DNA from: Conus ventricosus
Taxonomy: Eukaryota; Mollusca; Gastropoda; Neogastropoda; Conidae
DNA: 64,000 nt
Assembly: GCA_018398815.1 (NCBI GenBank)
Contig: CM031602.1
Location: 100,363,107-100,427,106 of the forward strand
Reading direction: 5' to 3'
Positions 49,560 to 61,300 of the stretch are shown here, piece after piece (within the stretch, counting starts at the first letter, position 1; every line of letters begins with the position of its first letter). The notes under the pieces were generated by a model. It worked only from the letters and a program-made list of their open reading frames with translations. It made no database searches and was not told where the DNA came from. The translations under genes and the position numbers were made by a program.

Positions 49560-50880
49560 CACAATGGGGAATTCACCCGTGTCTCTCACCCCCCCCCACC
49601 TCTGTCCATTCACTCTGACCCTACCCTAGGGGTGAAAACTTTCGGCGCAATCACGCACAAAGCCCGGGGTTTGGGGGCCCCCTCGGGCGCTCGACTTCCA
49701 CCCCGACCCGAGCACCACGCCTGTACCCTTGCAGTTCTTTGCAATGGGCCTGGCTCACCCACTTGTAAAATTTTTCCCATCATGCAACCCTGCCTCCGGA
49801 TAAGCCCCGCCTTCTGGCTTCGCACTGGGTCCCGACTCCTTGTCCATCGGGTGTCCGCTTTCTCCTTCTTCTCAAATCATCTCCAAGGAAAGACCCTTTT
49901 TCCGTTGCGGGGCCCCCCCCAAACGCCTTTCCTCTGCTACATGGTGCCTCACAGCAACCTCATCCGTCTAGGTTTCATTTTTTTTACCCAAAGGAGGCAA
50001 ATGACAACCCCGATACAAAGTTCCTGCAACAGCATTCGACAACATCTTCCACCTTTCCCCCCATCCTTCCCCGGCCGCTATGCACCACAGCGAAAAATCG
50101 AACCATTCTGGCCAACAAATACAGAAAGTTTCCGAAGTCTCCTTTTTCACATTCCGGAACTTCCGCCATTGCATCTGCGCAACCGGAAAAACTCAGCAGG
50201 GGCACTTTTACCTTCGATAATTTCCCCCTCTCGGCCACGGCATCCGCAACACCTTCCCACCTTCCCCTCATAAAGCGACCCAAATGGGAGGGCCCCTCGT
50301 CCCTCTTCCAATTACACAGCTCGGGAAAACCCCCTTTAAAGTGACGAAGTAACACAAAGTCGCGTCATCCCCTTAGCGGGGCAACTTTTTGGCTTCCGCC
50401 ACTCGCTTGCCTTCTGCTCTCTCTCTTTCTTCTCGCCTCCGCTCTGTCAAACTCAAACCTCGCCTCCCTGCAGCATCCCCTTTCCTCATCCTCTCTCGCA
50501 ATCTTTTCACCCTATCCTTCTCTTCCTGCGCTCTTTGGCTAGGCGGGGCCGCTTTCCCCACTTCTTCCCCTCCTTCCCCGGTCTTCTCGCTTGTATCTTA
50601 TCCCTTTACCAAATGTAAAACCAAAGCCTTTCCTTCTCCCCGTAACTACTTTCCGCCCCCTTTCCTTCTTCCCTCCCGCCTTTTCCTTTTCCTCCTAGTT
50701 TCCGTTTCCGTCCTCATGGAACTCCTTGACCCCCTGGGCATAACGCCACCAGGTCCTGACCCGTGAAGCCTACTTGTCTCCTTTACCTTAACCTTTCTTT
50801 TTACCTGCCCTCCGTTTCCTCCCCTTTAGCTGCCATAGCCTTTTTTTTCCCATGCTCTAACGGTCTTAGACTCCTCAACC
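49560..50880 (-). pseudogene. gag: Gag remnant (mirror)
   Basis: Capsid-like blocks CNWKRDEG and FMRGRWEGVADAVAERG (50,310-50,240) and ARMVRFF (about 50,120), then the zinc-knuckle region near 49,800-49,735. The N-terminal coiled-coil-like segment is at about 50,560-50,380 (REAM/RERMRKGDAAGRRG type). Confidence 0.7.
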
Positions 50881-51591
50881 TTTGCCACCAGCTGTCTACT
50901 CTCCCCACCTCCGAAGATCCCGCGGACATACACTAAAGCGAATGAACACACTGCCCAAAACACTACGCCTATCGCCAGCACCCCCCCGGGCCCAAATACT
51001 CCCCCCTACCCCGACGGCTGCGCTCAAAACCCTACTTGATATTGCAACCCCTATCAAAACCCCTCCCCCCCTCAAAAAGTGCATCAAAATCCCAATGCAA
51101 CAAAAAAAAAAAAAAAAATCACTAAACCTCAAAACGACTGGATAAATCACAAACAAAGAAACACCAAAATTGTTCTTAAACAACCCCCGCAGCCCCCGAC
51201 CCCCTGAAATTTCATCCCCCTAAGACAAATAACTTTTCATCCCATCATTACAGGGAAACCCTTCAACCCAACAAGCAGCCAAAAACCCTTGCTCCAAAAC
51301 AAACCCAAAAACCCCCAACGCTTCACGGTCAATTTACATTAAAGGACCACTCAACACAACAACACAAATTTAAACGCTTCCCATCAAACAGCGGCCCAAA
51401 GGGGTTTCACCCTTGATGCCGGCTGTCTTTGTGGCCCCCCCCCAACTGGGCACGCACCCACCAAACCCCCCACAGTCCCTTTTCCTGCAACACACTGTTT
51501 TGAAGCGAAATCCCACAATCCCCAGTAACCACCCACCCAACCTTCCCCAAAAAAAACCCCCTAACATCCTCACTAACTCACAACCCGTTTT

Positions 51592-51609
51592 TTGTACCCC
51601 GCATCTCCA
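51592..51609 (-). promoter_or_regulatory. Putative primer-binding site (mirror)
   Basis: TGGAGATGCGGGGTACA on the minus strand. The first nine bases equal the complement of an animal tRNA-Ala 3' end; the remainder agrees with a one-base gap and mismatches. Confidence 0.5.
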
Positions 51610-51612
51610 CCC

Positions 51613-53894
51613 TATCAGTTTTGCTAAGACCGAACTAATTACTATAGAATGACAAAAAATTACACCTAATATCGCTTCCAAACAGATCAAGACTGCTGAA
51701 CACAGTTAACACACACACAACATTTTGCCGTGACTAGAATGAACATTTCCCCCACCCTAACAAAACAACCTTTCCCCCTTAATAATCCCTCACACCAAAA
51801 CACATGCCACCACAAACCCCCGCTCATTTAAAACTCAAACACCTGCATCCACACCTACACCACTCCACCCCTGCAGCCGGGAGTACCTACAACACTACCC
51901 AGGTCATGGGCACATGACACATACATCAATCCAATGTAAATACACAGTGCCAAAATCAAACCCCCGAAAAGGGAAATTTAATGCCTCCACACCTGGGGAC
52001 ACCACATGGGGCTAGGGGCCCTGACACAACACCAATAAATGAAACAAAAGCCGGTCAACGACCCCCGCCAAACAAAAATTTTATGAGAACATATTACCAC
52101 TTGCACATATCATCAGCACAATGCATACAGCACAGTGCCAACTCAACCCCTGAAAGGAACTTCAAAGGCCTCCGCACCTGGAAACACCACTGGGCATAGG
52201 GGACATGACACACATCACAAAACAATGAAATCATACGTGCAACGTCAACCCTTGCAAAAACTTCAAAAAGACCCACACCGGGAAAAACCCCCTGGTCAAG
52301 GGGGGACATGACACAATCATCAAACAATGAAAATCATACAGTGCAACGTAACCCTTGCAAAAACTTCAATAGACCCCAGCAGCAGGAACATACCCCACCA
52401 ACAACCCGCGACCAAAATATTAATTAATTTTATGAGAAACATTTTACACAGTCCACAGGTTTTCACACACTCACCACCTCCCCGACCCCCCAACACATCA
52501 CCGAGCGTCTCGTTCGGCTGTTCCTCACTACTGTTCAAAGAGCCCGAAGCACTTGCACCGCCGTCTTCCCAAACACATCACCAACACTGGACCCCCACCG
52601 CGCCCGCAATGCCCCTGCCAAACCAACCACTGGGCCCCACAAATCCACTGCCACACAAGTCCACTGGGCCCACAAATCCTGGGCCCCACAAGTCCACTGG
52701 CCACACAACACAGCGTCCCGGACGCCCCCACCGCAACACTATACCTTTTCCGAGTTTTCCCCGGGGAAATCCCCAAGGGGCAAGACACGTCTCAGTCCCA
52801 GCCTGTCCGTCGCCCCCAGGGGCAGGGGAGTAGTTGCCCCCCAGCTGCCCACAGTGCCACATACGCCAAGTGGCGCGGGGCAGGGGGGAGGACAAGGACA
52901 GGGGCAAGGGGGGGGAAGTTGATGGGGCAATTGACATTTGTCTGGGGTGGACCAAGGGCGAACCGGTTACGCTTGACAGGGTCAAGGGGATCGAATGGGG
53001 GCGGGAATAGGCGAAGAACGCAACGAGTCAAACCCCCTACGGATGACCCGGTAATCCGCCACCCCGAGAACAGTGACCCCCGGGCGACAGGCGACAGCAG
53101 GGGCATCGAAGCCCACAAGCTTTCCCAAGATGTGCAGCCCCGACACAGGATCCCGTCGTACACCAGGGGGCACCCCAAAAAGCAACCAGTCAACAAACCC
53201 ACGCCTGACAAAACCACTTTGCAGCGCACCAACGAACACACCGCAACCCGGGTCTTCACCCCACCCCAGCTGGGCCCATGAGGTTTAGGAACAACTAACT
53301 CGACACTTCATTCTGATACTAAAACAGTAAAAACTACCGGTATTTCAGGCAACCCCCTTCCCGCCCAACACATAAACGGATACACGGTTTCTTTGACTAG
53401 CAGGCAATACGCCAAAGAAACTAGCCAAACTTCTTGTGAACAAATCACCCATCGAAAACCATCTGGCTCAGACCCCACCTCCTCATCTTTTCCCCCCCCC
53501 CAAAAAAAAAAACCCCTCACGATGACGCCCATTTTGTGCGCAGAAAAGTGCTTTAATCCTGCCACCTGTTGAGAAAACTTGAGTGACCCCCCCTTGACAA
53601 CGGAACACACACACACACCCACACGCCAGTGTCAGAAAACCGGCTGACTCGCTTCTCCGGGTCTAAAAATAGACTAAAGGCGTTGTCCAGTAGGCCCAAA
53701 CACAAACTAGTTTTTTCCCTACCGGTTTAAAAAATAACCTTCTATTGAACTACCTCGGTCGCGCTGTAAAAACCCCAAAAACTGTCCCCAAACACAGACT
53801 GACTGCTGATGACAGAGTGCGAACCGAATGCGCGTAGCTCGTGACCGTGTGACCATGGGTTACGATGACAGGACAGGAAGGCTCAGATCTGACA
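51613..53894 (-). repeat. 5' LTR of mirror copy
   Basis: Starts TGTCAGATCTGAGCC at 53,894 and ends near 51,613, three bases before the TGGAGATGC primer site at 51,609. This arm preserves the outer boundary best. Confidence 0.88.
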
Positions 53895-53899
53895 ACTAC

Positions 53900-54417
53900 A
53901 AAAATACGTTTTTGGGTGTGGCTGATAAAAACACTCATTAAATCAATTATGAACACATGTAAAGAGCATTCCTCAGTTACAAGTTAAGAATATGTACCGT
54001 ACAGAAATTATATATTGATATATTATAGATTAAAACTTGATGCCTCAAAAACAAAATCTACAAAGTGAAAGGTATTGTGGAGAACGAAGAATAACCAGCG
54101 GGCTTTTGCTGTTTGACTGTTTACCTCTTCAAGCTCATTTACCATCATTATCAGGCATGTGTTTGTGTGATGTCTGTTCAGATTAAAGTTTGTCCTCAAT
54201 TATGTTTTTGGGGTTTGTTTGTTTGTCTGTTTTCCCTTTTAAAATTGTAGTCCAGTTAAGCATTTACTTTAAGGTTATTTGCTGGCATGTTGTAGGGACG
54301 CTTAGAGGGACATTTATGTGCACTTAGAGAACCACATTATACATACACTTACATAGTCAGAGACATTATGCATCTCTCTCTCCCTCTCTCTCTCCTCCTC
54401 TCTCTCTCTCCCCTCCC

Positions 54418-54451
<34 letters not shown>

Positions 54452-54814
54452 CCCTCTCTCTCTCTCTCTCTCTCTCATAGCATATATGTGAACAGACGTA
54501 AAACTGAATTACTACTACTAACTTTAATTCATAGGATGCGTTAAATTCACTTCAAACCAAATACAGTTAAAAAATTAAAAAAAAATTACACGTGTGTGGG
54601 GGAAACTCATAGTGTTCGTTCCCTATTACTAATTTCCAAGAGAAACGAATACAGTGCACAAGGTTGGTACTAATATTCACACGATAGACTGACTCCACTG
54701 ATATTACCAAAATTGTTAAATAATTATGCTTTTTGTGATTCGTTATACCCACATGTATCACGCATCCAGTAGGAATTAATCTTTAACTTTCAACAACCCC
54801 TCATACACAAAACG

Positions 54815-54897
<83 letters not shown>

Positions 54898-54904
54898 ATC
54901 ACGC
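53900..54904. other. Mirror of microsatellite stretch
   Basis: CT array at about 54,370-54,478 and CA array at 54,817-54,895, with AT-rich unique sequence. No gene. Counterpart of 1,501-2,505. Confidence 0.85.
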
Positions 54905-56036
54905 ATATATACTGCTCAAAAACAATTTAAGAGCCATCTGCATTTTTCATATGGTTTAGATAATGCATCGTAGTGTATAGAATTCAAAGCTTTTGTCCAA
55001 TCTTTGCACTGAACTGGTTTTGGCATGTGTTAAGTTGAATCTGAGTCTAGTGGGTTGAACGAGTTCACAAAAGAAACACCGAAGGCACGAATACATGGTC
55101 GCGGTTTGCGAGTGCATAGCTGAGGCAGCAGAGTTGGGCTGACTGCAAACCACATTGCACATGCAAGTCGTGTCTTTACTGAACACATGTCAACCAGTTT
55201 TGCTGACCAGTGGGTATAAAAAAGCCGCTTTTGGGGGTGTTTCTAACCATGCCACCAAGACGGATACTAAATGACACTGACTGGGAAAGGGCTGTTGTTT
55301 GGCTTCAAGAAGGTGTAGGCGTCAGAGACGTTGGTCATCGCCTTCAAATGCATCATGCTGTCATCCAAAGACTTTGTGACCGCTTCAATGCCACCAGTAG
55401 TACTGCTGAACGAAGATGGTCTGGCTGGCCTAGGTCCACCACCAGACAGCAGGACAGACTGCTGGTTCTGACGGCGCTGAGTCAAAGAACTGCCACTGCA
55501 AACCTCAGGCAGCAACTGCGTGCTGCAGCAAACGTCAACATTTCCGACCAAACTGTTTGGAACCGCCTGAGAGAAGTTAACCATCGAGCAAGACGGCCAG
55601 CTGTTTGACCTGTGCTGACGGCGGCTCACCGTAGGCGCGACTGACCTGGTGCCAAGCTCATGTGGCCTGCACGAGGCAGCATTGGGCCTGGGTGATGTTT
55701 TCTGATGAGTCGCGTTTTGCTCGGCTCTTCCACGATGGTCGCATATGTGTCTGGAAGCGGACGGGAGAACGCTACCAAGAAGCCAACGTAATCGAACGGG
55801 ACTGGTGATCCGGGGGTCTATCATGATGGTGGGGTAGCATAGGAAGGAACTTCAGAACCCCCTGTACCGAGTTGAAGGCAACCTAACTGTGTGGGGTACA
55901 GGACAACATTCTTCAGCCTCTGGTCCTACCTGCCCTGCAGGCCCTCGGCCCTGACGCCTTCCTCCATGACGACAACGCCCATCCCCACCATGCCAGGGTG
56001 GTACACGTCTTCTTGGAGGAGCAGCTGGTCAACTGC
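54905..56036 (+). pseudogene. Tc1-like element with truncated transposase (mirror)
   Basis: A possible end with TGCTCAAAAACAATTT sits at about 54,913. A TATA-like box is at 55,215-55,224 and the transposase ATG at 55,249. The N-terminal 119 residues (two helix-turn-helix-like segments, ANVNISDQTVWNRL second) are open to a stop at 55,608. The first catalytic D lies in FSDESRF near 55,698 and the second in DDNAHPH near 55,967, in another frame. The sequence is cut at 56,036 by the MITE just before the DPNPIE-type third catalytic segment should appear. Confidence 0.85.
55215..55224 (+). promoter_or_regulatory. TATA-like box of the Tc1-like element (mirror)
   Basis: TATAAAAAAG, 25 bp before the ATG at 55,249. 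Confidence 0.4.
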
Positions 56037-56277
56037 AGAGAATGTAAATATGCGGGTTCAAGACCACCCATCTTATTTTGCACGAACCCCCCCCCCCCCC
56101 CCTTTTCACAAACAAATCACGTCCTTCTCATGTCACTTTCGCCAAAATTAACACCTGTTTTACAACCAAACTTAACATGCAAAAACTGAAAAAAATCGAC
56201 GTAATCAGTACATTAAAATGGGGCTTACGTGCAAGATAAGATTTGGTGATCGTGAACCCGCATATTTACATTCTCTC
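56037..56277. mobile_element. 241-bp MITE (mirror)
   Basis: Same element and same length as 118-358, with a C run of about 18 in place of the G run. Confidence 0.75.
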
Positions 56278-56348
56278 CAAGGCATAAAAATTAAGGATTT
56301 ACAGAATTAATTAATTTTGTAATTGTTGTTTTTAATCTGGTTTAAAAA

Positions 56349-56678
56349 ATGAAGGCCAAACTAGCTACAGAGCTTATTAATATACTTTACGAGTTGGATT
56401 GGGAGAGGGAGGCTGATAGTGAAGAGTTAAAGAGCAGGTTTGAAGAATTAATTACTGATCTTTTTGAACGCATAGATATACGAGAAAGCGTGAAGCAGGC
56501 CATCAGTAAAATACCAGATTCTTGGCCCCAACCGGTCATAAAGTTGTTTGCCATTTTAGTTGATAATATGACTCCTGAAGATGTTAATCTGACTGTTTCT
56601 ACTGACTCTGAAGGAGTAGCTATCCGCTTTAACGAAGATCAGGTTTTACGATTAGAAAAGACTATGAATAATAGCTGA
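56349..56678 (+). CDS. 109-aa Polinton-type protein, uncharacterised
   Basis: Intact short gene. Strongly acidic and helical N-terminal half (YELDWEREADSEELKSRFEE), then ESVKQAISKIPDSW, a hydrophobic stretch and VDNMTPEDVNLTVS. The second half resembles residues of the product starting at 58,380 (ESVTCAMSKIP and VLIDYIT followed by DD-N--V), so the two share a domain. Start chosen because GTTTAAAAA lies immediately before the ATG, as for its neighbours. Function unknown. Its first codons also appear at the left edge of the window. Confidence 0.65.
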   Translation: MKAKLATELINILYELDWEREADSEELKSRFEELITDLFERIDIRESVKQAISKIPDSWPQPVIKLFAILVDNMTPEDVNLTVSTDSEGVAIRFNEDQVLRLEKTMNNS

Positions 56679-56697
56679 ATTTACAATTATTTTTTTA

Positions 56698-57970
56698 GGA
56701 ATAGAGTTTGTTTAGAACTTACCGCCAATGACATTGACAAACAAAGCACATGACAAGACACGATGCATTTCAACCACTTGGGTCTTCTTCAGGCGAAAAA
56801 ATAAATCACATTTAACATGTGGGACAGTACGAACAAAGAACGAAAAAAGAAGAAAGAAAAATGACTTATCCGTTTTCTTCCATGTGGTCGGTGGGCGGAA
56901 ATGACATGGGGACAGGGGATTATGGGAGAGGAAACGGGGGGGGGGGGGGGGGGGGGGGGGGTTGCGTCGGGGGAGGTGTGTGTGTGTGATATGATAGGGT
57001 TGTGTGTCTAGTTTATTGGATGGTGTGGTATCTTTGTGATGGTAGTGGTAGTGGTGGATTGATAGTAATGGTAAGGGAAAGAAGGGGGGGGGAGAGAAAC
57101 TGAGGGGGAGGGAAAAAAAAGAAAAAAAAGGAATTTAAGGGGAAGGATAAAACAAAATTAAGATTAAATAGATGGAGGGTTGCTGTAACTACTGTATGAA
57201 GTGAGTGAAGGGGGTGTGGTGGTGGTGTATGTATGTGTGTGTGTATGTGTGTGTGTTGGTAGGGGATATTGCCAACTGATGTGGAAGTGGTGGGTATGTG
57301 TGTTTGGTTATTGTTGGATGTTGATGCCTTGGGGGTTAGTGTGCCCAGTTTGGCAATCAACATCCAACAATAACCAAACACACATACCCACCACTTCCAC
57401 ATCAGTTGGCAATATCCCCTACCAACACACACACATACACACACACATACATACACCACCACCACATCCCCTTCACTCACTTCATACAGTAGTTACAGCA
57501 ACCCTCCATCTATTTAATCTTAATTTTGTTTTATCCTTCCCCTTAAATTCTTTTTTTTTTTCCTCCCCCTCAGTTCTCTCCCCCCCCCCTTCTTTCCCCT
57601 TACCATTACTATCAATCCACCACTACCACTACCATCACAAAGATACCACACCATCCCAATAAACTAGACACACAACCCTATCATATCACACACACACACC
57701 TCCCCCGACGCACCCCCCCCCCCCCCCCCCCCCCCTCCGTTTCCTCTCCCATAATCCCCCTGTCCCCATGTCATTTCCGCCCACCGACCACATGGAAGAA
57801 AACGGATAAGTCATTTTTCTTTCTTCTTTTTTCGTTCTTTGTTCGTACTGTCCCACATGTTAAATGTGATTTATTTTTTCGCCTGAAGAAGACCCAAGTG
57901 GTTGAAATGCATCGTGTCTTGTCATGTGCTTTGTTTGTCAATGTCATTGGCGGTAAGTTCTAAACAAACT
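56698..57970. mobile_element. 1.27-kb fold-back element with about 620-bp inverted arms
   Basis: Arms 56,698-57,325 and 57,356-57,970 are near-perfect reverse complements from AATAGAGTTTGTTTAGAAC inward, separated by about 30 bp. The arms carry a G/C homopolymer run of about 20 and GT/CA tracts. It lies between two Polinton genes. No coding capacity: long frames inside are mirror-image artefacts. No clear target duplication. It could be a fold-back transposon, or a small-scale assembly inversion duplicate. Confidence 0.85.
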
Positions 57971-58048
57971 CTATTCCCAATTTTGCTTCGTTCGCCGCCA
58001 CCAGTCACTCCATTTTGAAATTATTTTTTATTTATTTTAGATTTAAAA

Positions 58049-58312
58049 ATGGCTGCCGAACTCAGTGAATCTGATTTAAAGAATTGTAATGAACTATTTG
58101 ACGAAACAATGAAAGTGTTAAACATTGATTTTAGTGAATTTGGTTTTGAGAATGATGTAGACAATATAATAAAAGATCATAGTGAACTATTTAACGAAGC
58201 AATCAAAGTGATGAACATTGACTGTAGTGATTCAGAAAAAGCTAAAATATTAGCAGGCGTTATTGTAAGGTTAACGTGTCTTGAAGTGTTGCAACGCTTG
58301 GGTGAAGAATAA
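58049..58312 (+). CDS. 87-aa acidic Polinton-type protein with internal repeat
   Basis: Intact. Two tandem similar blocks, NELFDETMKVLNIDFSE and SELFNEAIKVMNIDCSD, make up most of the protein; the tail IVRLTCLEVLQRLGEE is helical. Preceded directly by ATTTAAAA. No family recognised. The next gene starts 65 bp downstream on the same strand. Probably a small regulatory or structural virus-like protein, but this is a guess from size and context. Confidence 0.6.
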   Translation: MAAELSESDLKNCNELFDETMKVLNIDFSEFGFENDVDNIIKDHSELFNEAIKVMNIDCSDSEKAKILAGVIVRLTCLEVLQRLGEE

Positions 58313-58379
58313 AAGCGCGTTTTACTTACTTTTATTTACATTTATTTTTTTTAATTTACGTAAATATTGTGGCTTTAAA

Positions 58380-61300
58380 ATGACGACCAAACATGGAGAA
58401 TCCAAGGTTGGAAAACTATATACGATGGAAGGAATATTTGACAGCAATGAACAATTAAGCAATACGTTTAGTGAAGTAGACATGGATATTATTAACCCTA
58501 CAAACGTTCAGGAAAGCGTGACATGTGCTATGTCTAAAATCCCAGAGTTTCTTCAGATGGAGCCGCCAGAAAAAGTGTTGTTGGCAGTTCTGATTGATTA
58601 TATAACCCTGATGATAGTAACATGCAAGTTTGGGTTTCAACTCAACAGAAAGAAGTTATTAGCTATCATGACCTTAATTCTGACTGGGCTGATTACATGC
58701 TTACACAATTTAACCATGCAAGTGAGGAGGCAAAGTTAAGGGGTTCTGGCTGGTCTGAAGGAACAGTCCTTGAAATCAGATTAAGACAAACAAAGTTCTA
58801 TCCTATAGTTGGCAATTCTTACTTTCCTCTTCCAAAAGAGTTAGAGTTAAAACGAGCAGTCTTAAACATACATAATTCTGACAGCATGTGTTTTATGTGT
58901 GTGTTTTGGCTCATTTACATCCTGTTAAAAATCATGCAAACAGAGTCTCCAATTATGAACAATACAAACATGAGCTGAACTTTAATAACATGACCTTTCC
59001 CAGTAAGTATAGAAAGCATATCTCAGTTTGAAGAGCAAAACAAACCAATCACCGTAAACGTATACACATGGTCTGTAAGCAGACAATCTAGTGCCTCTAA
59101 GGATCTCCCCCAATGCTCCCACTTTAGGCGATTAACTTAACAAACATGTAGACTTGATACTGTTTGCAGATAGTACAAAGAGTCCTATGTATTAATTAGA
59201 ACAATAAGCAGACTGTTAGAATATACATCAAAGCATAAATCTAAACAGGAGCTTTGTAGAAGGTGTCTGGTCAAATCCCAACTATAGAAGCAGCTGCCAG
59301 TGATAAGAATCATTGTAAAAGTTTTGTAGACTGTGAAACCAAACTCCTCACACCTAAACCAGGGTCTAAGTTAGTTTTACGAATGTATGCAGAATGCAAA
59401 TGAGCCCATACGTGGTTTATGCTGACTTTGAATCAATCTTGCCACAGTACTACGGTCCCAACAGCAAGAACAAAAAACAACCTTATTAACCCACCATCAG
59501 ATCTGTTCTTATGCCTTTGTTGTTAGGTCAGATGGGACACACACACACACCCAGAGATTTATAGAGGTCCCAACGCAGCTAGTAGATTTTTAGAGCAGAT
59601 GAAACAACTTCGTAATTACTACTCCAATGAACTGAACCTTTCAGACATTGTTATGACTTCTGAAGACCAAGAACGTTATGACTCAGCCACTCACTGTTGG
59701 ATTTGCGGCTTAGAGCTAACGCCTAGCAGTAAAGACGCGACAGTAAGAGACCACGATCAGATTACTGGCAAATTCAGAGGGGCTGTGCACAACAGTTGTA
59801 ATCTTCAGCTTAAGGTTGACCCCCAAAATGGAACTGCCTATCTTCTTTCATAACTTACGAGGCTACGATTCTCATTTCATCATGCAAGCAGTGACTTCTG
59901 AATATAAGAGGGTTACCTGCATTGCACAGTCTTCAGAAAAGTACATGACTTTTACTCTTGACTGCTTATCCTTTTATGACTCAGCTCAGCATCTGATGGC
60001 AAGTTTGGATAAGTTAGCGGGATCTTTACAAGACTTTCCAATAACTAAACAATATTTGACCCATCTTTAGTGCGTAAAGGTGTTTATCCTTATGAATACA
60101 TGAACTCGTGGGAAAGGTTTGATGAAGACTCGCTTCCTCCTAAAGGCGCTTTCTTTCTGGTCTTAGAGGCAAAGACATAACTGACTCTGAATATGAATAC
60201 GCTCAAAAAGCCTGGACAGAATTACACTGTCAAACAATGGGCAACTATCACGATCAATACTTGATGGCTGGCGTGTGTTTATTGGCAGACGTCTTTCAGA
60301 ATTACAGAGCCACATGCATGAAACATTACAGCTTAGACTCATCACATTACATCTCTGCCCAGGCCTTTCTTTGGATGCGTTCTTAAAGTCTACAAACATC
60401 CAGATTGATTTAAATTTCTGATCTACCCACACTTCAGATGATTGAAGACGGCCTAAGGGGTGGTAATAGCATGGCCTCGCATCCTTACTGCAAAGCCAAC
60501 AACAAGTATTTAGACGACTATGATCCTACCAAACCATCCAACTATCTAATGTACTTAGACGCCAACAATCTGTATGGATGGGCCATGAGCCAGCCCCTTC
60601 CACTGAGAAACTTTACAATGATAAAAGGGCCTCATGATGTTTAATACTGTGTTAGGTATGTTGTCACAGCTTCCACCTGATAATCCAATAGGACTAATCT
60701 TGGAAGTAGACTTAGAATATCCTAAAGAATTACACGATCTCCACAACGATTACCCCCTAGCTGCAGAAAGATTAAAGATGAGTCCCATCGAACCTCCTAA
60801 ACTTGTGCCTAATCTTAGACATAAAACTAAATATGTGTGTCATTACAGACTCCTAAAGGTTTACCTAAAGCACGGGCTGAAACTAAGAGCTGTTCACAGA
60901 ATAATTACCTGTGATCAAGAGCCTTTTATGAGGCCATACATCAAGAAGAATACTGATCTTAGAACCCAAGCCACTGATGCTTCAGAAAAAGACTTTTTCA
61001 AGTTAATGAACAACAGTTGTTTTGGCAAAACTATGGAAAATCCACACAAACGTAAAGATGTGAAATTAGTTACAAACGAACAAAGAGCAATCAAACTAGT
61101 CTCTAAACCTAACTATCAAGACTTTAGAAGATTTAACGACATCCTGGTTGGCATTATGATGAAGAAAATGGATGTTTAGCCAGACAAACCGGTGTTTATT
61201 GGCTTTACTGTATTAGAGTTGTCAAAGTTATTGATGTTAGAATTTCTGTACAACTACTTTAAGCCGCTGTACCCAGAAGCAAGAGTCCTTTACACAGACA

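Larger units (their letters stand above)
44296..53894 (-). mobile_element. LTR retrotransposon, Gmr1-like order (mirror copy)
   Basis: Reversed copy of 2,506-12,016 with ACTAC target duplications at 44,291-44,295 and 53,895-53,899. Both LTRs, primer site, gag, integrase, RT/RNase H and polypurine tract are in the same order. Several motifs are clearer here than on the left: the GSDFLSRC RNase H end near 46,650, the integrase core block near 48,590 and the capsid-like block near 50,290. Confidence 0.88.
29858..56391 (-). repeat. Right arm of giant inverted repeat
   Basis: Reverse complement of 1-26,360, beginning at the first base after the gap. The outer 62 bp align only with a gap of about 23 bases. 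Beyond 56,391 the right half continues into the Polinton region. See the left-arm entries for element descriptions. Confidence 0.95.

Noticed and set aside
57013..57662. Two similar open frames of about 155 codons
   Set aside because: They are the same fold-back arm sequence read on each strand; no family resemblance.
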